Positions 1-12,300 of a stretch of DNA of 64,000 nt are shown piece by piece. The stretch comes from Sipunculus nudus. Lineage: Eukaryota; Annelida; Sipuncula; Golfingiida; Sipunculidae. Position numbers and translations under genes: made by a program. Below the pieces are notes generated by a model. It was given only the letters and a program-made list of their open reading frames with translations, was not told where the DNA came from and ran no database searches. The stretch is from positions 39,139,079 through 39,203,078 of the forward strand of contig CM049309.1 of assembly GCA_026874595.1 (NCBI GenBank). Direction: 5' to 3'. The number at the start of each line of letters is the position of its first letter. Position 1 is the first letter of the stretch.

Positions 1-993
1 ATGTATAATCATGCAAAAGTTTAATCAGATAAGTCAAACCACTACTGAGATATGAGTGATTTTAGCCCACAGCAGACAAACAGATGGACGCTGTGCAAAA
101 ATGGTTGCAGGTGGTCCCTCCAGTTTTGTGAATGATAAAGAGCTATGTAAGATATATACACATGAAAACTTTTGGCCCAATCGGTCAAACAGTTCCTGAG
201 ATATGAGCTTGGATGTCTGCAGCGTAAACTAGAATGTAGGTGGTGCCAACTGTCATAAAATCAAGAAAGCTGTCCAGGATGTATAAACCTGCAAAATTTT
301 AGGCAGATTTGTCAAAACACTGCTGAGATATGAGTGATTTTATCTCATGGCAGACAAACAGAGACACTGTGCAAAAATGGTTGCAGGTGGCGCCACCAGT
401 TTTGCGTATGATAAAGAGCTATGTGAGATCTATACACATGCAAATTTTCAGGAAGATACATCAAACCAGTCTGGAGATATAAGCATGGATGTCTGCAGCT
501 TGAACGTGAATGTAGATGGCGCCACCTGTCATAAAATCAAGAAAGCTATCCAGGATGTATATGCATGCCAAATTTCAGGTAAATTAGTCAAACCACTGCA
601 GAGATATGAGTGATTTTAACCGAAGGCAGATGAACAGATGGACACTGTGCAAACATGGTTGCAGGTGGCGCCACCATTTTTGTGTATGTTATAAAGCTAT
701 CCGTGGGCAACATTTGTACAATTTTTTTTTCCTTATCGGTCAAACAGTTCCCGAGATATGTGGGTTTATATGTGGAAACAGACGCACAGATGGACGCAGA
801 GCGCAGAGGAAAGGTCAGAGGTCAAAACAAAATCGGGGCACAGCAGTTCACATGTGAAAACATGATCCCGGGTTTTGTAAAATTCCACCCAGCGGTTATG
901 GAGGAGTTCTCCGGACACCTAAGCGGCGGCTGCGGCGGGCGTGGGGGGCTGAAAACATAGTATCCGCAAAACTCTGTTTTGGCGGATACAATT
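1..993 (-). repeat. GGTGGCGCCACC repeat family, copy A (truncated by window start)
   Basis: This is the reverse orientation of the copies at 27069-28254 and 31625-32707. Its right end carries a hairpin of GTATCCGC and GCGGATAC arms around AAAAC/GTTTT, at about 961-990. Internally it alternates two related half-units. One contains the wording for a cGGTCAAAC...CGAGATATGAG block, the other a CATAAAATCAAGAAAG block. Each half-unit carries the palindrome GGTGGCGCCACC or a one-base variant, for example at 386-397. Short open frames here are by-products of the repeats and are not genes. The left part runs off the window. Confidence 0.85.
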
Positions 994-1072
994 AACATTT
1001 AACTGCTTTTACATTATAGCAATCTCTCTGTGGTGGTCACCTTTCTCATGGTCAAAAGTGTTTTATTTTTAA

Positions 1073-2492
1073 ACTAGATGTGGTCGGACAATGGTCCTCA
1101 GAAGGCCCCGCATTTCTGGTAGTGCTGGACTAGTTAAAAATTAAGTTAAATTTGAAAAATATGACAAACAAAAATAGGTTTATTTCCATATGCATGAGGG
1201 GAAAAATCCTACTGGATCAAATGATATTAAAAAAGATATGTCTGAAATAATGTGTGCAACAGAAAATCACCGAATGTAGTCTGTTGGCCATATTTGATTT
1301 TGAGCAAGTCTGTATTTCAATTGGTCTGGAGCCCCCATAGTCACCAATGATCCCTGTGAAATTGGGAAAGCTGCGCAGTAGGTTGTTGTTGAGTTACCGC
1401 GCAAATGAAAATCTGGGATCAGGCTGTGGCAGCCATATTGGAATTCCGACAGGTCTGTTATTCAATAGGTCTGGAGCCCTCACAGGTACCAATTATCCCT
1501 GTGAATTTGGGAAAGCTGCAATAGGTTGTTGTTGAGTTATCACACGTGAAAAAAAATCAACAATCAGGCTGTGGCGGCCATATTGGAATTCCGACATGTC
1601 TGTAATTCAATAGGTCTGGAGCCCTCACAGGTTCCAATAATCCCTGTGAATATGGGAAAGCTGCAGTAGGTTGTTGTTGAGTTATTTTGCGCGAAAGAAA
1701 TTATGCCATCAGGCTGTGGCGGCCTGATTGGAATTCCAACAGGTCTGTAATTCAATAGGTATGGAGCCCTCATAGGTACCAATCATCCTTGTAAATAAGG
1801 GAAAGCCGCAGTAGGTTGCTATTGAGTTATCACGCGCGAAATAAAAACAGCGCTCAGGCTGTGGCGGCCATATTGGAATTCCAACAGGTCTGTAATTCAA
1901 TAGGTCTGTAGCCCTCATAGGTACAAATCATCCCTGGGAACTTGGGAAAGCTGCATTAGGTTGTCGTTGAGTTATTGCGCACGAAAGGAAATCAGCGATC
2001 GGGCTGTGGTGGCCATATTGGAATTCTGACACGTCTGTAATGCAATAGGTCTGGAGCCCTCATAGGTATGAATCATCCCTGGGAATTTGGGAAAGCTGCA
2101 TAAGTTGTTGTTGAGTTATTGTGCGCTAAAGCAAAAACAGTGATCGGGCTGTGGCAGCCATATTGGAATTCTGACACATCTGTAATTCAATAGGTCTGGA
2201 GCCCTCATAGGTACCAATCATACCTGTAAATTTGGGAAAGCTGCAGTGTGTTGTTGTTGAGTTATTGTGCGCGAAAGAAAATCGGCGATCGGGCTGTGGC
2301 AGCCATATTGGATTTCCAACAAGTCTGTACTTCAATAGGTCTGGAGCCCTCATAGGTACCAATCATCCCTGTGATTTGGGAAAGTTGCATTAGGTTGTCG
2401 TTGAGTTATCACACGCAAAAGAAAGTGTCACTGACGGAAGGACGGACTGACACGTTGATCACTATAGGGCACCGCTTGTCAAGCGGGGGCCT
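1073..2492. repeat. Non-autonomous element with a 145-bp tandem array
   Basis: The element begins ACTAGATGTGGTCGGA and ends just after GCGGGGGCC. The GC-rich block GGCCCCGC at 1104-1111 is the inverted partner of GCGGGGGCC at 2483-2491. Between them are eight tandem units with a fixed 145-bp step: the GGCTGTGG mark falls at 1422, 1567, 1712, 1857, 2002, 2147 and 2292, and a divergent first unit starts near 1277. A short GGAAGGACGGACTGAC tract lies before the right end. The same plan recurs in the 45143-46495 element. No transposase is visible. Open frames inside follow the repeat and are not counted as genes. Confidence 0.85.
1277..2436. repeat. Eight-unit 145-bp tandem repeat
   Basis: Unit landmarks (the GGCTGTGGCGGCCATATTGG core and GGTCTGGAGCCCTCA) recur every 145 bases without length drift, despite substitutions between units. 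The first unit is the most divergent. Confidence 0.9.
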
Positions 2493-3910
2493 AATTATCA
2501 TCAAGACCAAGAAGTGAGAGCAATGAGAAAATACTGACAGTCAAATCTCAACTATGTTAATAATTTTTACTCTGTATAGAAGCTAGTTGGGTCAGTGTGT
2601 AGGTTTTTTTTCCCACAGATTAAATACAACACATAAATTTAGTTTTATATTACCATGCAAAATAGCCAAAAGGTTTGTCAGAATTCAGAATGAGTATTTT
2701 TAATATGCTAAAACATGATCATACTTGCATTCCTTGGGTTAAGTGTTTTACTCAATATATGGAAAGTTGCAGGCTACAGCAACACAACAAAAGGATTTTT
2801 ACTTTATAATAGCAATAGTATTTTTTTCAGCATAGCTGAAAAGTGAGAACTCAGCTTTGAGGGTAAACCATACTGTACACTTGAAGGAATGCCTGGTTTA
2901 TAATAAATCAGCAGAAATAGCAAATCAAGAATGGTGAGAGTGAACTCAAGAAAAGGTTGCCACGGCTTGAGTAAACAGGTTTCAGACTGTGCTTCATTCT
3001 GGGGCTGTGTGGGAGTTATCAAGGGTTTAAACACAGCATGACCAGTTATCTAACATGATATTACCCTCAGCCAGACTAATCCATCAGGAACAAGGGACGC
3101 TAAAAGCCATCTCCCAGGTTTATTGATGGTCTTATCTCTGCATCTGCTCCATATTATCCCCTGCCTCCCACCTGTTTAACATGCTGTCCTGCTGGTCTTA
3201 AACCTGCTACAGCCCCTGAAAGAAATATAAAGCCTCCATCCTTGCCCCTAATGGAAATGCCTGGACTGTAATTTTCATTTCATTGTTGCTCTGCTTCTTT
3301 GTGTATAAGGGACTCCTTTTCTGTGGCTTTCTGTATGGTATTGCTTGATATTTATACTGAATCATGTCTATCTCACATATGTCAAGGGTCCGTCATTGTA
3401 ATCAGTTATGTAATATGTAGTTACATCAGAAGACCATTTTGCAACAAGATCTCATTCTTCAACTCAATGCCTGCATCAAGATTCCAAGATGAAAAATTCA
3501 TCATTTTCTTCGGGCCAGACTCTTTTTAAGGACCCTGTTGAAGAGCTTCATGGCCTCGCTTATTAAACAGTGATTTCATGACCAGGAAATATAGACATGG
3601 CCTTATCACTGATTGCATGTTAAAACTTGCAAATGATCATACAAAATACCGGTATGCCTCAGACTAAATCTATTTATGATAAATATTTATTACTATGTGA
3701 TGTATATATTGATGTCAATGATTATAAAAAAGTAATAAAATATGATAACTACAGTATTTCAGGAGCAGTTTATTTCTCATGTCATTATGAAATGAGAACA
3801 ATATGAACTATTTATGAACTAAGAAAATTCCATGACTATCTGTTGAATATTTTTCCAAGTTAAGCAACACCCTGACAGAGTGAAGACAGGGTTTCTGCAC
3901 CTCCAGGCCA
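2493..3910. other. AT-rich stretch without a supported gene
   Basis: No convincing gene was found. On the minus strand around 2868-2897 there is a short frame that would continue MTFMT exon 8 in phase after an AG acceptor and would read IPSSVQY, reminiscent of the C-terminal part of MTFMT. The acceptor tract is weak and the following frame lacks the expected KDGW region, so it is not called an exon. The TTG-initiated frame at 3299 is chance. Confidence 0.4.
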
Positions 3911-5034
3911 ATCAAGGGACCTGTTGGTCATGGCACTCAGCTGAAATTTATTCTGAGAATATCTGTATAAATTCCTTGTGGTTGTGACAACTGTGCACTC
4001 TTATGGACTACATGATCACATACATGTATTTACAAAAGTTTCAATATTTCAACTAAGTGACTGTAATATGCATGTTAATATATCCACTGGAAACTTATGA
4101 AACCCTGTAAATTTTAGAATATTGGACATGAGCTGAAGCATTATAATACACATATAATAATTGATTATCTGAAATAAAATGGATGTAAAAATCAAAAGTT
4201 TCCATTTTCAAATTAGCATAAACTAAATTTGATAAGCAAGTTATAACAAACCAATTAGGTATACATTGCATCTGCACTGTGTAATATTTGAAACTTGTGG
4301 CCTGAAACCATTTAAAGATGCAAAAAGGAAAACAAAGGACCCATGGGCCATGTCGCTCAGCTGAATTTAGGAAAATTTTAGTAAATGCAGAATATACTTA
4401 TTTCTTTCAGTTTTCTATATGTATTAGAATTTGTTAAGCTGAGAAGAAATGGCCCTGCTAAGATGAAACCCTGTAAAATTATAGAATAATGGACATCAGC
4501 CAAAGAATAATAAAAAACATTAATTTATTAACTGAAATGAAGTGCTGTTAAAAAATTCAAATTAGCATAAACAAAATTTAATAATCATTTTAAAACAAGC
4601 AAATTAGGTTTAATTTGCATTCGCACTGTGTAATAAATGAAACTTATGGCCTGAAACCATTTAATGTGATGCAATATGGAAAGATGCTTGACATGAATTC
4701 AATATAAGATTAATCTTGTTCATTTGACCTGTCAATTGTTACAAAAACAGCCTTCGGTGGCCACACCACCTATGACATTAGCTTTGCCTGATGTACACAG
4801 CAGCTATTTTTATGACATAATCTTATAAAAACTTTGGAAAAAACCTACAATTGTTATCAATTCCTTTCAAATTTAGAATCTTAAAAGGGTAAATCCATAT
4901 ATGTGCATCCCATGAAATTAAATGAACAGTGCTTACAGGCAAAAACAGTGCAATAAAGGCGAACCTGGCTGAGCTGGGCAAAGCAAGCCAGGAGTCAAGT
5001 GAGTTATGTAATAGGTTTGGGAAGCCAGGGTTGC

Positions 5035-5078
<44 letters not shown>

Positions 5079-5756
5079 ACCAATGTACTGGGCTAGCATG
5101 ATGTCAAAAATACTTGACATGGTGGGTGAAAACTTGAATAAAAGCTATTTTTTTTACAAATCACTTTCTAATTGCAGATTATAAAAGATTTAATCCTTAC
5201 GAGTACAAGCTGTGAAAATTAAAGTGACAGTGATCAGAGGTGAGGGCTACATCACATACACCAGACCACTGTACTGGATTGGCTTGATTTAAACAACACT
5301 TGATGTGGTGTATGAAAATTTGAATAAAAGCTTTTTCTTTTGACCAATTCCTTTCAATTTTCAGATTATATTAGCTTAAAACCTTATCTATCCATCATGT
5401 GTAAAATTAAAACTGAATAAATGTACAGGAATAAAATATACATTAGTCTAATTTTGGCAAAATTTAAGGAAATGATTTTACATTTATGCTAAAAACTTTA
5501 AAGATTTCCAGAAATTTTGATCTGATTTCTGATATTCACTAAAAAATAAGTTTAATATATAGTTATATTATGCTTGAAATAGGCTCTCTAGCTTGAAAAA
5601 TTATCATGTTAACTAACATCTAACTCTATGTCGAAATTTGACTTTGTTGGTCCAATGGTTTCAAAACATGCCTTGTTAAAGGACAGACAGCCAAACAGCT
5701 GGCTGGACAAAGGACCAATACTATAGCTCAGATGACCTTTCAGCTGAGCTTAAAAG
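3911..5756. repeat. GGGACC-CTCAGCTGA family repeat, copy with internal duplication
   Basis: The head motif of this family (AAGGGACC..TGGGTCA..GCTCAGCTG) occurs at 3911 and again at 4331, so the first ~400 bp are directly duplicated. The shared stretch includes the block beginning GAAACCCTGTAAA and the block GGCCTGAAACCATTTAA. The tail, at about 5690-5756, has GGACAGACAG followed by ACTATAGCTCAGATGACC and CAGCTGAGCTTAAAA, matching the tail of the 37898-40528 copy. A (CT)n tract at 5036-5074 is included. Confidence 0.75.
5036..5074. repeat. (CT)n microsatellite
   Basis: A near-perfect run of about 19 CT dinucleotides. On the minus strand it makes a poly Arg-Glu open frame that is not a gene. 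Confidence 0.95.
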
Positions 5757-5892
5757 TATCCAGGACTTTAAAGGACCTCGTCAAGCATGTCTCTAAGGGA
5801 GCTTTTGGGTAATAGAGTTGGAGTTAATGATCAGCATATTTCAGGCATGTCTTATTTTAATATGATTTTGATATTCCTCCATATTTTATTAC

Positions 5893-6145
5893 TAGAATAT
5901 CAGCAAAAGCTGACAAAAGCCCTCAGCCAAAAGAGCAGTATTTATGGGTGGTAACAGTAACAAGTATTCATGTACAATTTGTTCTCACGTGGATGTATAT
6001 CTGTACATGTCTTATTCAAGTTGTGAATTGGAACTTGAGGTATGTAGAAACTTTAAAAGTCTGGCCCCCTACAGTAAATTCTTTTCAAGATATCCCACTC
6101 ACAAGGTAAATGTAAACACACGCCGGACGGACAGACAAGCCATTT
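5893..6145 (+). repeat. GCCCTCAGCC family repeat, truncated copy
   Basis: It begins with the same head as the 12217-13236 element (ATATCAGCAAAAGCTGACAAAAGCCCTCAGCC) and shares GTTCTCACGTGGATGTATATCTGTACATGTC. It then jumps to the tail block with TATCCCACTCACAAGG and a GGACGGACAGAC tract. The terminal GGCTGAGGGC is missing. It lies in the sequence 3' of MTFMT exon 8. Confidence 0.7.
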
Positions 6146-6253
6146 CTGAGTAAAGCTCCTAAAAGAATGATGATGAAATACAGACAATGGGCAGAAATAG
6201 ATGCCATATCATGGTAATAATTAACAAGAGTGGTAAAACATTTAGACACTGAC

Positions 6254-6326
6254 CTTTCATGACCCTTGGTTCCACCATATTGTGGAGACGCACTGGTTTG
6301 CCATTCCAAGAACTTCTCAGGTCGAA
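6254..6326 (-). CDS. MTFMT: MTFMT exon 8
   Basis: Acceptor CTTACCATAG and donor GAAAG/GTCAGT flank a 73-bp exon entered in phase 0 and left with one base over. It encodes [16 protein letters not shown], corresponding to the start of the C-terminal OB-like tRNA-binding domain of FMT. No downstream exon could be assigned with confidence. Confidence 0.8.
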
Positions 6327-9300
6327 CTATGGTAAGATGGAGGAGTAAAGTGAACATGTGGAATTGTGTATAAATTAAAGCCAACTTGAACCATTGCTGT
6401 TTCATTATCAGTCTAAATACAAAGCTAATTTACTTCGAAGATACATCTACAAGATATCTTTTGTAGAGATTATTGGCTTATAATCATACCTGAAATTATT
6501 TTTAAGATACACAAACAAAAGTGCTAAAAACTTGAATTGATTCTAATTCATCACACTTTACAATTAGGGATATTGTTAATACCAATACTCTTGAGTGTGG
6601 AGGTAGCTAGTATGTGAATGCCTGCATGAAAAACTGCAGGCAAACAACTAGTGTCCAGCCTGAGTAATCCATTCATTCAATAAGCATAATATATTTTTAA
6701 TTGCTGATAATCCTGGAAATTATTATTTTTTATTATTATAGACTGCTGGTTCACTAAGCATAATATTTTTAATTGCTGATAATACTGGAAATTATTGTTT
6801 ATTATTATTAAACTGCTGTGTTGAAAAATATTGGAGGATCACGTTAAGACATGAGAAATTGTTACATTTAGCAGAGTTTGCATTAAAACTTGATCTTGAA
6901 TCAAATGATCACAGGATGATATAGAGGAAAGTCACACAAGCCTTTCATTCACAGCTAAATGTCCTTTAACTTTCCTTGAACTGGTCTTTCATTCTGGTAC
7001 ACAACAATAGTATCCTCTTTTATTCAACAAGTGACCCAAGGTTTATGACACTCAGCTATCTAGGAAGACATTCACAAAAGGAATTTTATAATCTGAATGC
7101 CAAATTTTGTAGGTGGTATCCCAATTCAACTGAAGCATAGCTCAAAGGATATGGGGAACAGAGACCTAATTTCAGGTTTCCAAGGATATTTTTTCATGAA
7201 CCTCCATGGATGTCAAGTAAGAAGATTCCAGGTCTAGCAATTATGATTTGTGCCTGGTTAATTGACAGAGATACAGACAGAAAGACAAAGGATAAACACT
7301 GATCACTATAGTTCAAATGACTTATAGTTAGCTGAGCTAAAAATCATTCTTATCACACAGAGTCCATAGCTTATATAAGGTAACAAAGCTGGGGTAGTCA
7401 GTTTCTTCCATACATATGAGTGATGCTGAATCACGCTTGCTAGCACAAACAGGCAGCCAAGCTACTCCAGTCAAACGTTTTTCTCCTTCATCTACACAAG
7501 AAACTGAGATGCTGATATTCTTGTTTATCAAACTACACACTTAAGTCATATATGGTGCTGCCATCTAGCCTCAATCAAGAAACAATCCTTTGCAGTTGGG
7601 TACTGTTATTCAAATCTAATGATTTTTTTATTTTTTTATAAATGTTTTATCACTTTACACTCTCAACACTGTGCATCATAAAATAGTTCATGGTTTACAC
7701 TGGGTAAAACATTTTTACCTTGATCTCTATTACTGAACTGATGTAGGGTAAGCTGACTGTATATAAAGCTTAAAATATGAAATAAATTTATATAACTAAT
7801 TGGATTTATTGATTTAATTGTATACAGGCATCAGGACTTCTGTTACAGCCTTACTGAAGCAGACTTTACTTTTTCAAAATATATAATCATTCATTACAAT
7901 GGAGTACAACTTACCAAGACTCCCACAGACTGATAGTGGAGGTACAGAGCCAGTTCTGTCTCATGTTCCCAGTTGATGCTGGCATGGCTGGCCTTCAACT
8001 TATGTGCTGTAAAAACCATGTAAATGTTATTCTAATAATTCTGTTGTACATCTACAGTACAATCAAACAGACTCATAGTGCTGATGTACTATCTCCCTGT
8101 GACAAACCACTTGGGAACCCAACATTGGATAAATGTAATATGAAATGTAAAAGGAAGTACCATCATTATTTCATCAGGATTTTCATTAGATATATTGATA
8201 GATCAATCAACCAGAATTCTTTTGAAATCTCTGATCCTGAAGAGGGAGGCCAAAAAATGATTTATTCTTTGATTATAATGGTAACATGAAATATGACATT
8301 GAACCTTTCAGATGTATTCACTGCAAGGTTCATTCACCTCAAAATTTTTCTCTAGGAAATGCACATTTATGTATCTTACAAGAAAAAAATTATGGTACAT
8401 GCAACTTGAAGATTAACATAATTTTTCAGATTTCATTATAATGTTAATGATTATGCAATTTCTTTCAGGTTATAAAGGGAGAAAGGAAAATATAATGACA
8501 TTTCTAATGAGTGACATTGATGTGTCATTTTTCTTCCACTTTACAGGCTTCATTTTTTTTTTAAATTGTAGCTTGATTTCATGCAATTTAAAAGACTTTA
8601 TTGACATAAAGTCTATGGGGCATATTAACCTTGGTTAAGAAGAGATGTATCTGAAAAGAGATTATCCTTCAGTAATTTCATTATTGTTCAATATTTTAAA
8701 TAAATTTTAATTTTTTAATTTTAATCAATAATTTAAATAATGATTCAACTAAAAAAATTAAATCAATATGATAAAATTCAAAAGTCAACAAATTTATCAA
8801 TCATGATAAAATGAATGCCTGAACATGTGACATTCTTACCTAGAGATTTTCCCTCCGTAGACTGAGGTGTGGAGTGTTTCATCAGATCGGTCAGATTCCC
8901 CAAGGTCTCCAGCAGCTGTAGATGGAATATGACAGACCAAGCATCATATACAAATTCCAGGTGTGGTATAAAATGGCACATGCAGGATAGGCACAGACGA
9001 AAATGGCACAAGTGAGAAAATGACAAAAATGGAACAATTGCAATATGATGTTAGAAAAATTATTAACTTTGTGAGAAATTTAAATGATATAACTTGGTGA
9101 TTAGTTAACACATACATTTTCATAAAATTAAAATAGACAGGTACAAACCATGTCACTTCCCATTGCAGCCAGCTCCTCTGACAGCTCCACAGATGTGATG
9201 TCCTTTCTGACTGGTAGGCGTCTTTGAAGAAGTACTGGTCCAACATCAAATCTGTAGGAATTGTATGCCAAATTTAATGATAAGAAGAATAAACATATTC

Positions 9301-12300
9301 AAAAATCACTTTCTTTTTCCCCTTGAAATTCTCTACTTTTTATTTGATGACAGAAATATAATGCACAGAGTAAAGACTTAAGACAGACTCTCTCTCTCTC
9401 TCTCTCACACACATGCATGTATGCATGTGCAAAGTAACATCAGTTTGATAATGTGACTCTCTTTATTGTTGCAACTGGTGAACCTTGACCACTTGTGGAT
9501 GAACATCAACCCTATCTCCGAGCACTGACAACCCTGCATGATACAGCAGAGTTAATACATTTGTTAACATGAGTCAGACAAAACTTCAACCATCAGGTAC
9601 AGCAATTTAAACTCACCTCTTTGGTTTTATTTCCATAACGGTCACACCTGTTTCTGCATCTCTATGTAGCACTGTGTGAATGATAGGTGCTGCCCCCCGC
9701 CAGCGAGGTAGTAAACTAGGATGCACATTGATCATACCTCTGACAAAAGAAACCACATCAAGTAATATCACATGAAAGTCAGCTTATATATCTTACAGTC
9801 ATGCACATTGAAATGTAAAAAAAATTATCCTTTGAGAATGGAAATCAGTAATACTATTTTTTTAATTTGAGAAAAACTGGTCTTATTGTGTAGGTCTGTC
9901 AACCTGCACAGCCTTAACAGCAACAGATTTGGGAGAAATCACCAGATTTATGATTGTCTTGATACTGATCTATTGCATGTTCTAATTAACAAGAGCACTG
10001 TATATGGCATAATAAACCCATCCCATATCTTGTGACCTCTGACCTCATTGATTATGCATGAATATTGCTGAGAATGTAATACAGGTGAGAAACTGTATTG
10101 GTTAATATACAAAATTGCATGTTCTAATTAACAAGAACACTGTATATGGCATAATAAGCCCATCCCATATCTTGTGACCTCTGACCTCATAGATTATGCA
10201 TGAATATTGCTGAGAATGTAATACAGGTAAGAAACTGTATTGGTTAATATACAAAATCAGTTCCATGAAAATCCATCAGACTTTTGGTAAATCATTATAG
10301 TGCCATCAAAGTCTGGTGACCTCTGACCTAATTAAATATGCTTAGATTTTGCTAAGAATATTATATTGATTTATATTTTTGAGTTTAATCAAAATCCATC
10401 ATATTCCTGGTAAGTTATTGTGGTGACACCATGTAGTAGCTTAGTGACCTCTGACCTTTAAATATTATTTCCACATTTATGTTTAAATATGCATAGATAA
10501 TCTGCTCTGAGATTATCTTTTGGTAAGTAGTTATGGTGAAAATCTATCAAAGCCCCAGGAAGTTATTGCTGCGACACTAAAAGTTAATTGAAGGATGGAC
10601 AGACCATGGGTATTCCATAATACATCCAATAAAAGATGGGCATATAAAAATTGTGTTGGATGAAAGCTTTACGTAAGCTCTGTATTATTTCCTCAATTTT
10701 AATGATGAAGAAATCATCACTATTTACTCCAATGTACTACATGAAAAGAAAATGCACCTACCTTGGGAATGACGTTATAACCTCTTGTGGAATTAGATGA
10801 CCAAATGACACCACAACACCAAGGTCATATTGGTTCAGGTCATCCAAGGAAGGCCACAAGGTCAAGGGCAGGTCATTCTGTTTAGCGTACTTGTATACTG
10901 GACACTGGAAATACATTTTAGAATTAAAACAAAAAAAAAACATTATACACAACAATAATCATAACTGCTGAACAGATATTAGTGATTTTAATATATAAAT
11001 ATATATGATGTGAAGAAGAGAAGAGTTTGTGTTTATATATACAAAAAAGTAAATACACCTACAGTGAAACATTGAACTTTAAAGTCATTTTTCTTTCCAC
11101 ATAATGCACAAGCCATCATTACTAGTCAACATATAGATACTGCATTTTCCTATATACATGTATTCTGCAATTTCAGAAGTATGAGAGTATGGATGGTGTG
11201 TGCTGAGTATTCGTGAATAATTCCCGAACTTTTGTCAAGAAAATAAAACATGGAAAAAACCCGATTCATTTTCTCAGAGAAACTCAGAATAATAAATTAA
11301 TAATATTAAATACTTTAACATGAAGTTAGGGTCATTTTGATTCACAACTATACAACTTTCTCTCTGTTACAACAAGGTGAATATTCAGTGTGAAAAAAAG
11401 AAGTAAAAATCATTGTAAAAATTCAGCTGATAAATTAAAATATATACAACCTAATTTTCAAGGCATTTAAAATCACCTTTTTGGTTGTCGTGGTGACACC
11501 CAGTCTGCTCACTACATGACCACTTTGTGACCTAAAAACAAGAAATACAATGAACTTGTACAGTGAGTGATTAATGTTATAAAATCATAGTTTTCCATTG
11601 AAAAGCTAAGGTAGAAAACATTTGTAAGTAATGTCAGTCATCAACTGCATGGTTAACATGAGCTGCTGCCATCTGGTTAGAGAACCAAGCATGTAAAACA
11701 CAAGAGGCATATTTCATTCTTTGCGCCAACATCACTGCTGTACAATGACAATTTTATGAATGTCGCTGTGTCTCTAATAGAGTAACCTTTGTATATATTC
11801 ACTGTCTAGTCATTGCTGTAAGTTATGGTTATTTTAGTTTTTTTTTGTGAATGTACTGTTTTCTAGTTATTTTAGTCTTTAGTCTGTATGCAGTCTATTG
11901 CATCAACACTAACACAAATTCCTGTATACGTATATGGGCTTCCTTTCTTCTTTAACATAATGACAATAATTATGTAAACATTAAAATATATGCATGTTGA
12001 TTAAATGACATATATTATAATAAAATAAATAAAAACAAAACTCTCTGCAGAAGCATAGCTCATGTCTTAATGTATAAATTTTAATATATAATGTATAAAT
12101 TCTCATGTGCATGCAATGTCATGGTGTTTCCTTGGATTCATGACTATGTAAGCAGAATGTCCTGTTTTACGGTTACAGTACAACAAATACAATATAACAA
12201 ACACAGTATAACAAAACTAGCATATCAGCAAAAGCTGACAAAAGCCCTCAGCCAAAAGAAGAGTGTTATAGGTGGTCACAGTAAAGTACAAAATAATTGT

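Noticed and set aside
1347-2362. Several 60-80-codon frames on both strands
   Set aside because: They repeat with the 145-bp unit and are translations of the array, not genes.
2868-2897. Candidate MTFMT exon 9 on the minus strand
   Set aside because: Phase and a short IPSSVQY match are suggestive, but the acceptor is poor, the donor is weak, and the expected KDGW motif does not follow.
3120-3290. Minus-strand frame with GKDGGFIF as the end of MTFMT
   Set aside because: The resemblance to the KDGW region is limited to three residues and the rest does not align.
3299-3529. Frame beginning CIRDS after TGTGTATAAGGGAC, reminiscent of a sequencing adapter translation
   Set aside because: Only a partial match to the transposon adapter (GTGTATAAG then a mismatch), with ordinary flanks on both sides. 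Chance similarity; the frame starts at TTG and has no homology.
4823-5083. Minus-strand frame with poly Arg-Glu
   Set aside because: Direct translation of the (CT)n microsatellite.
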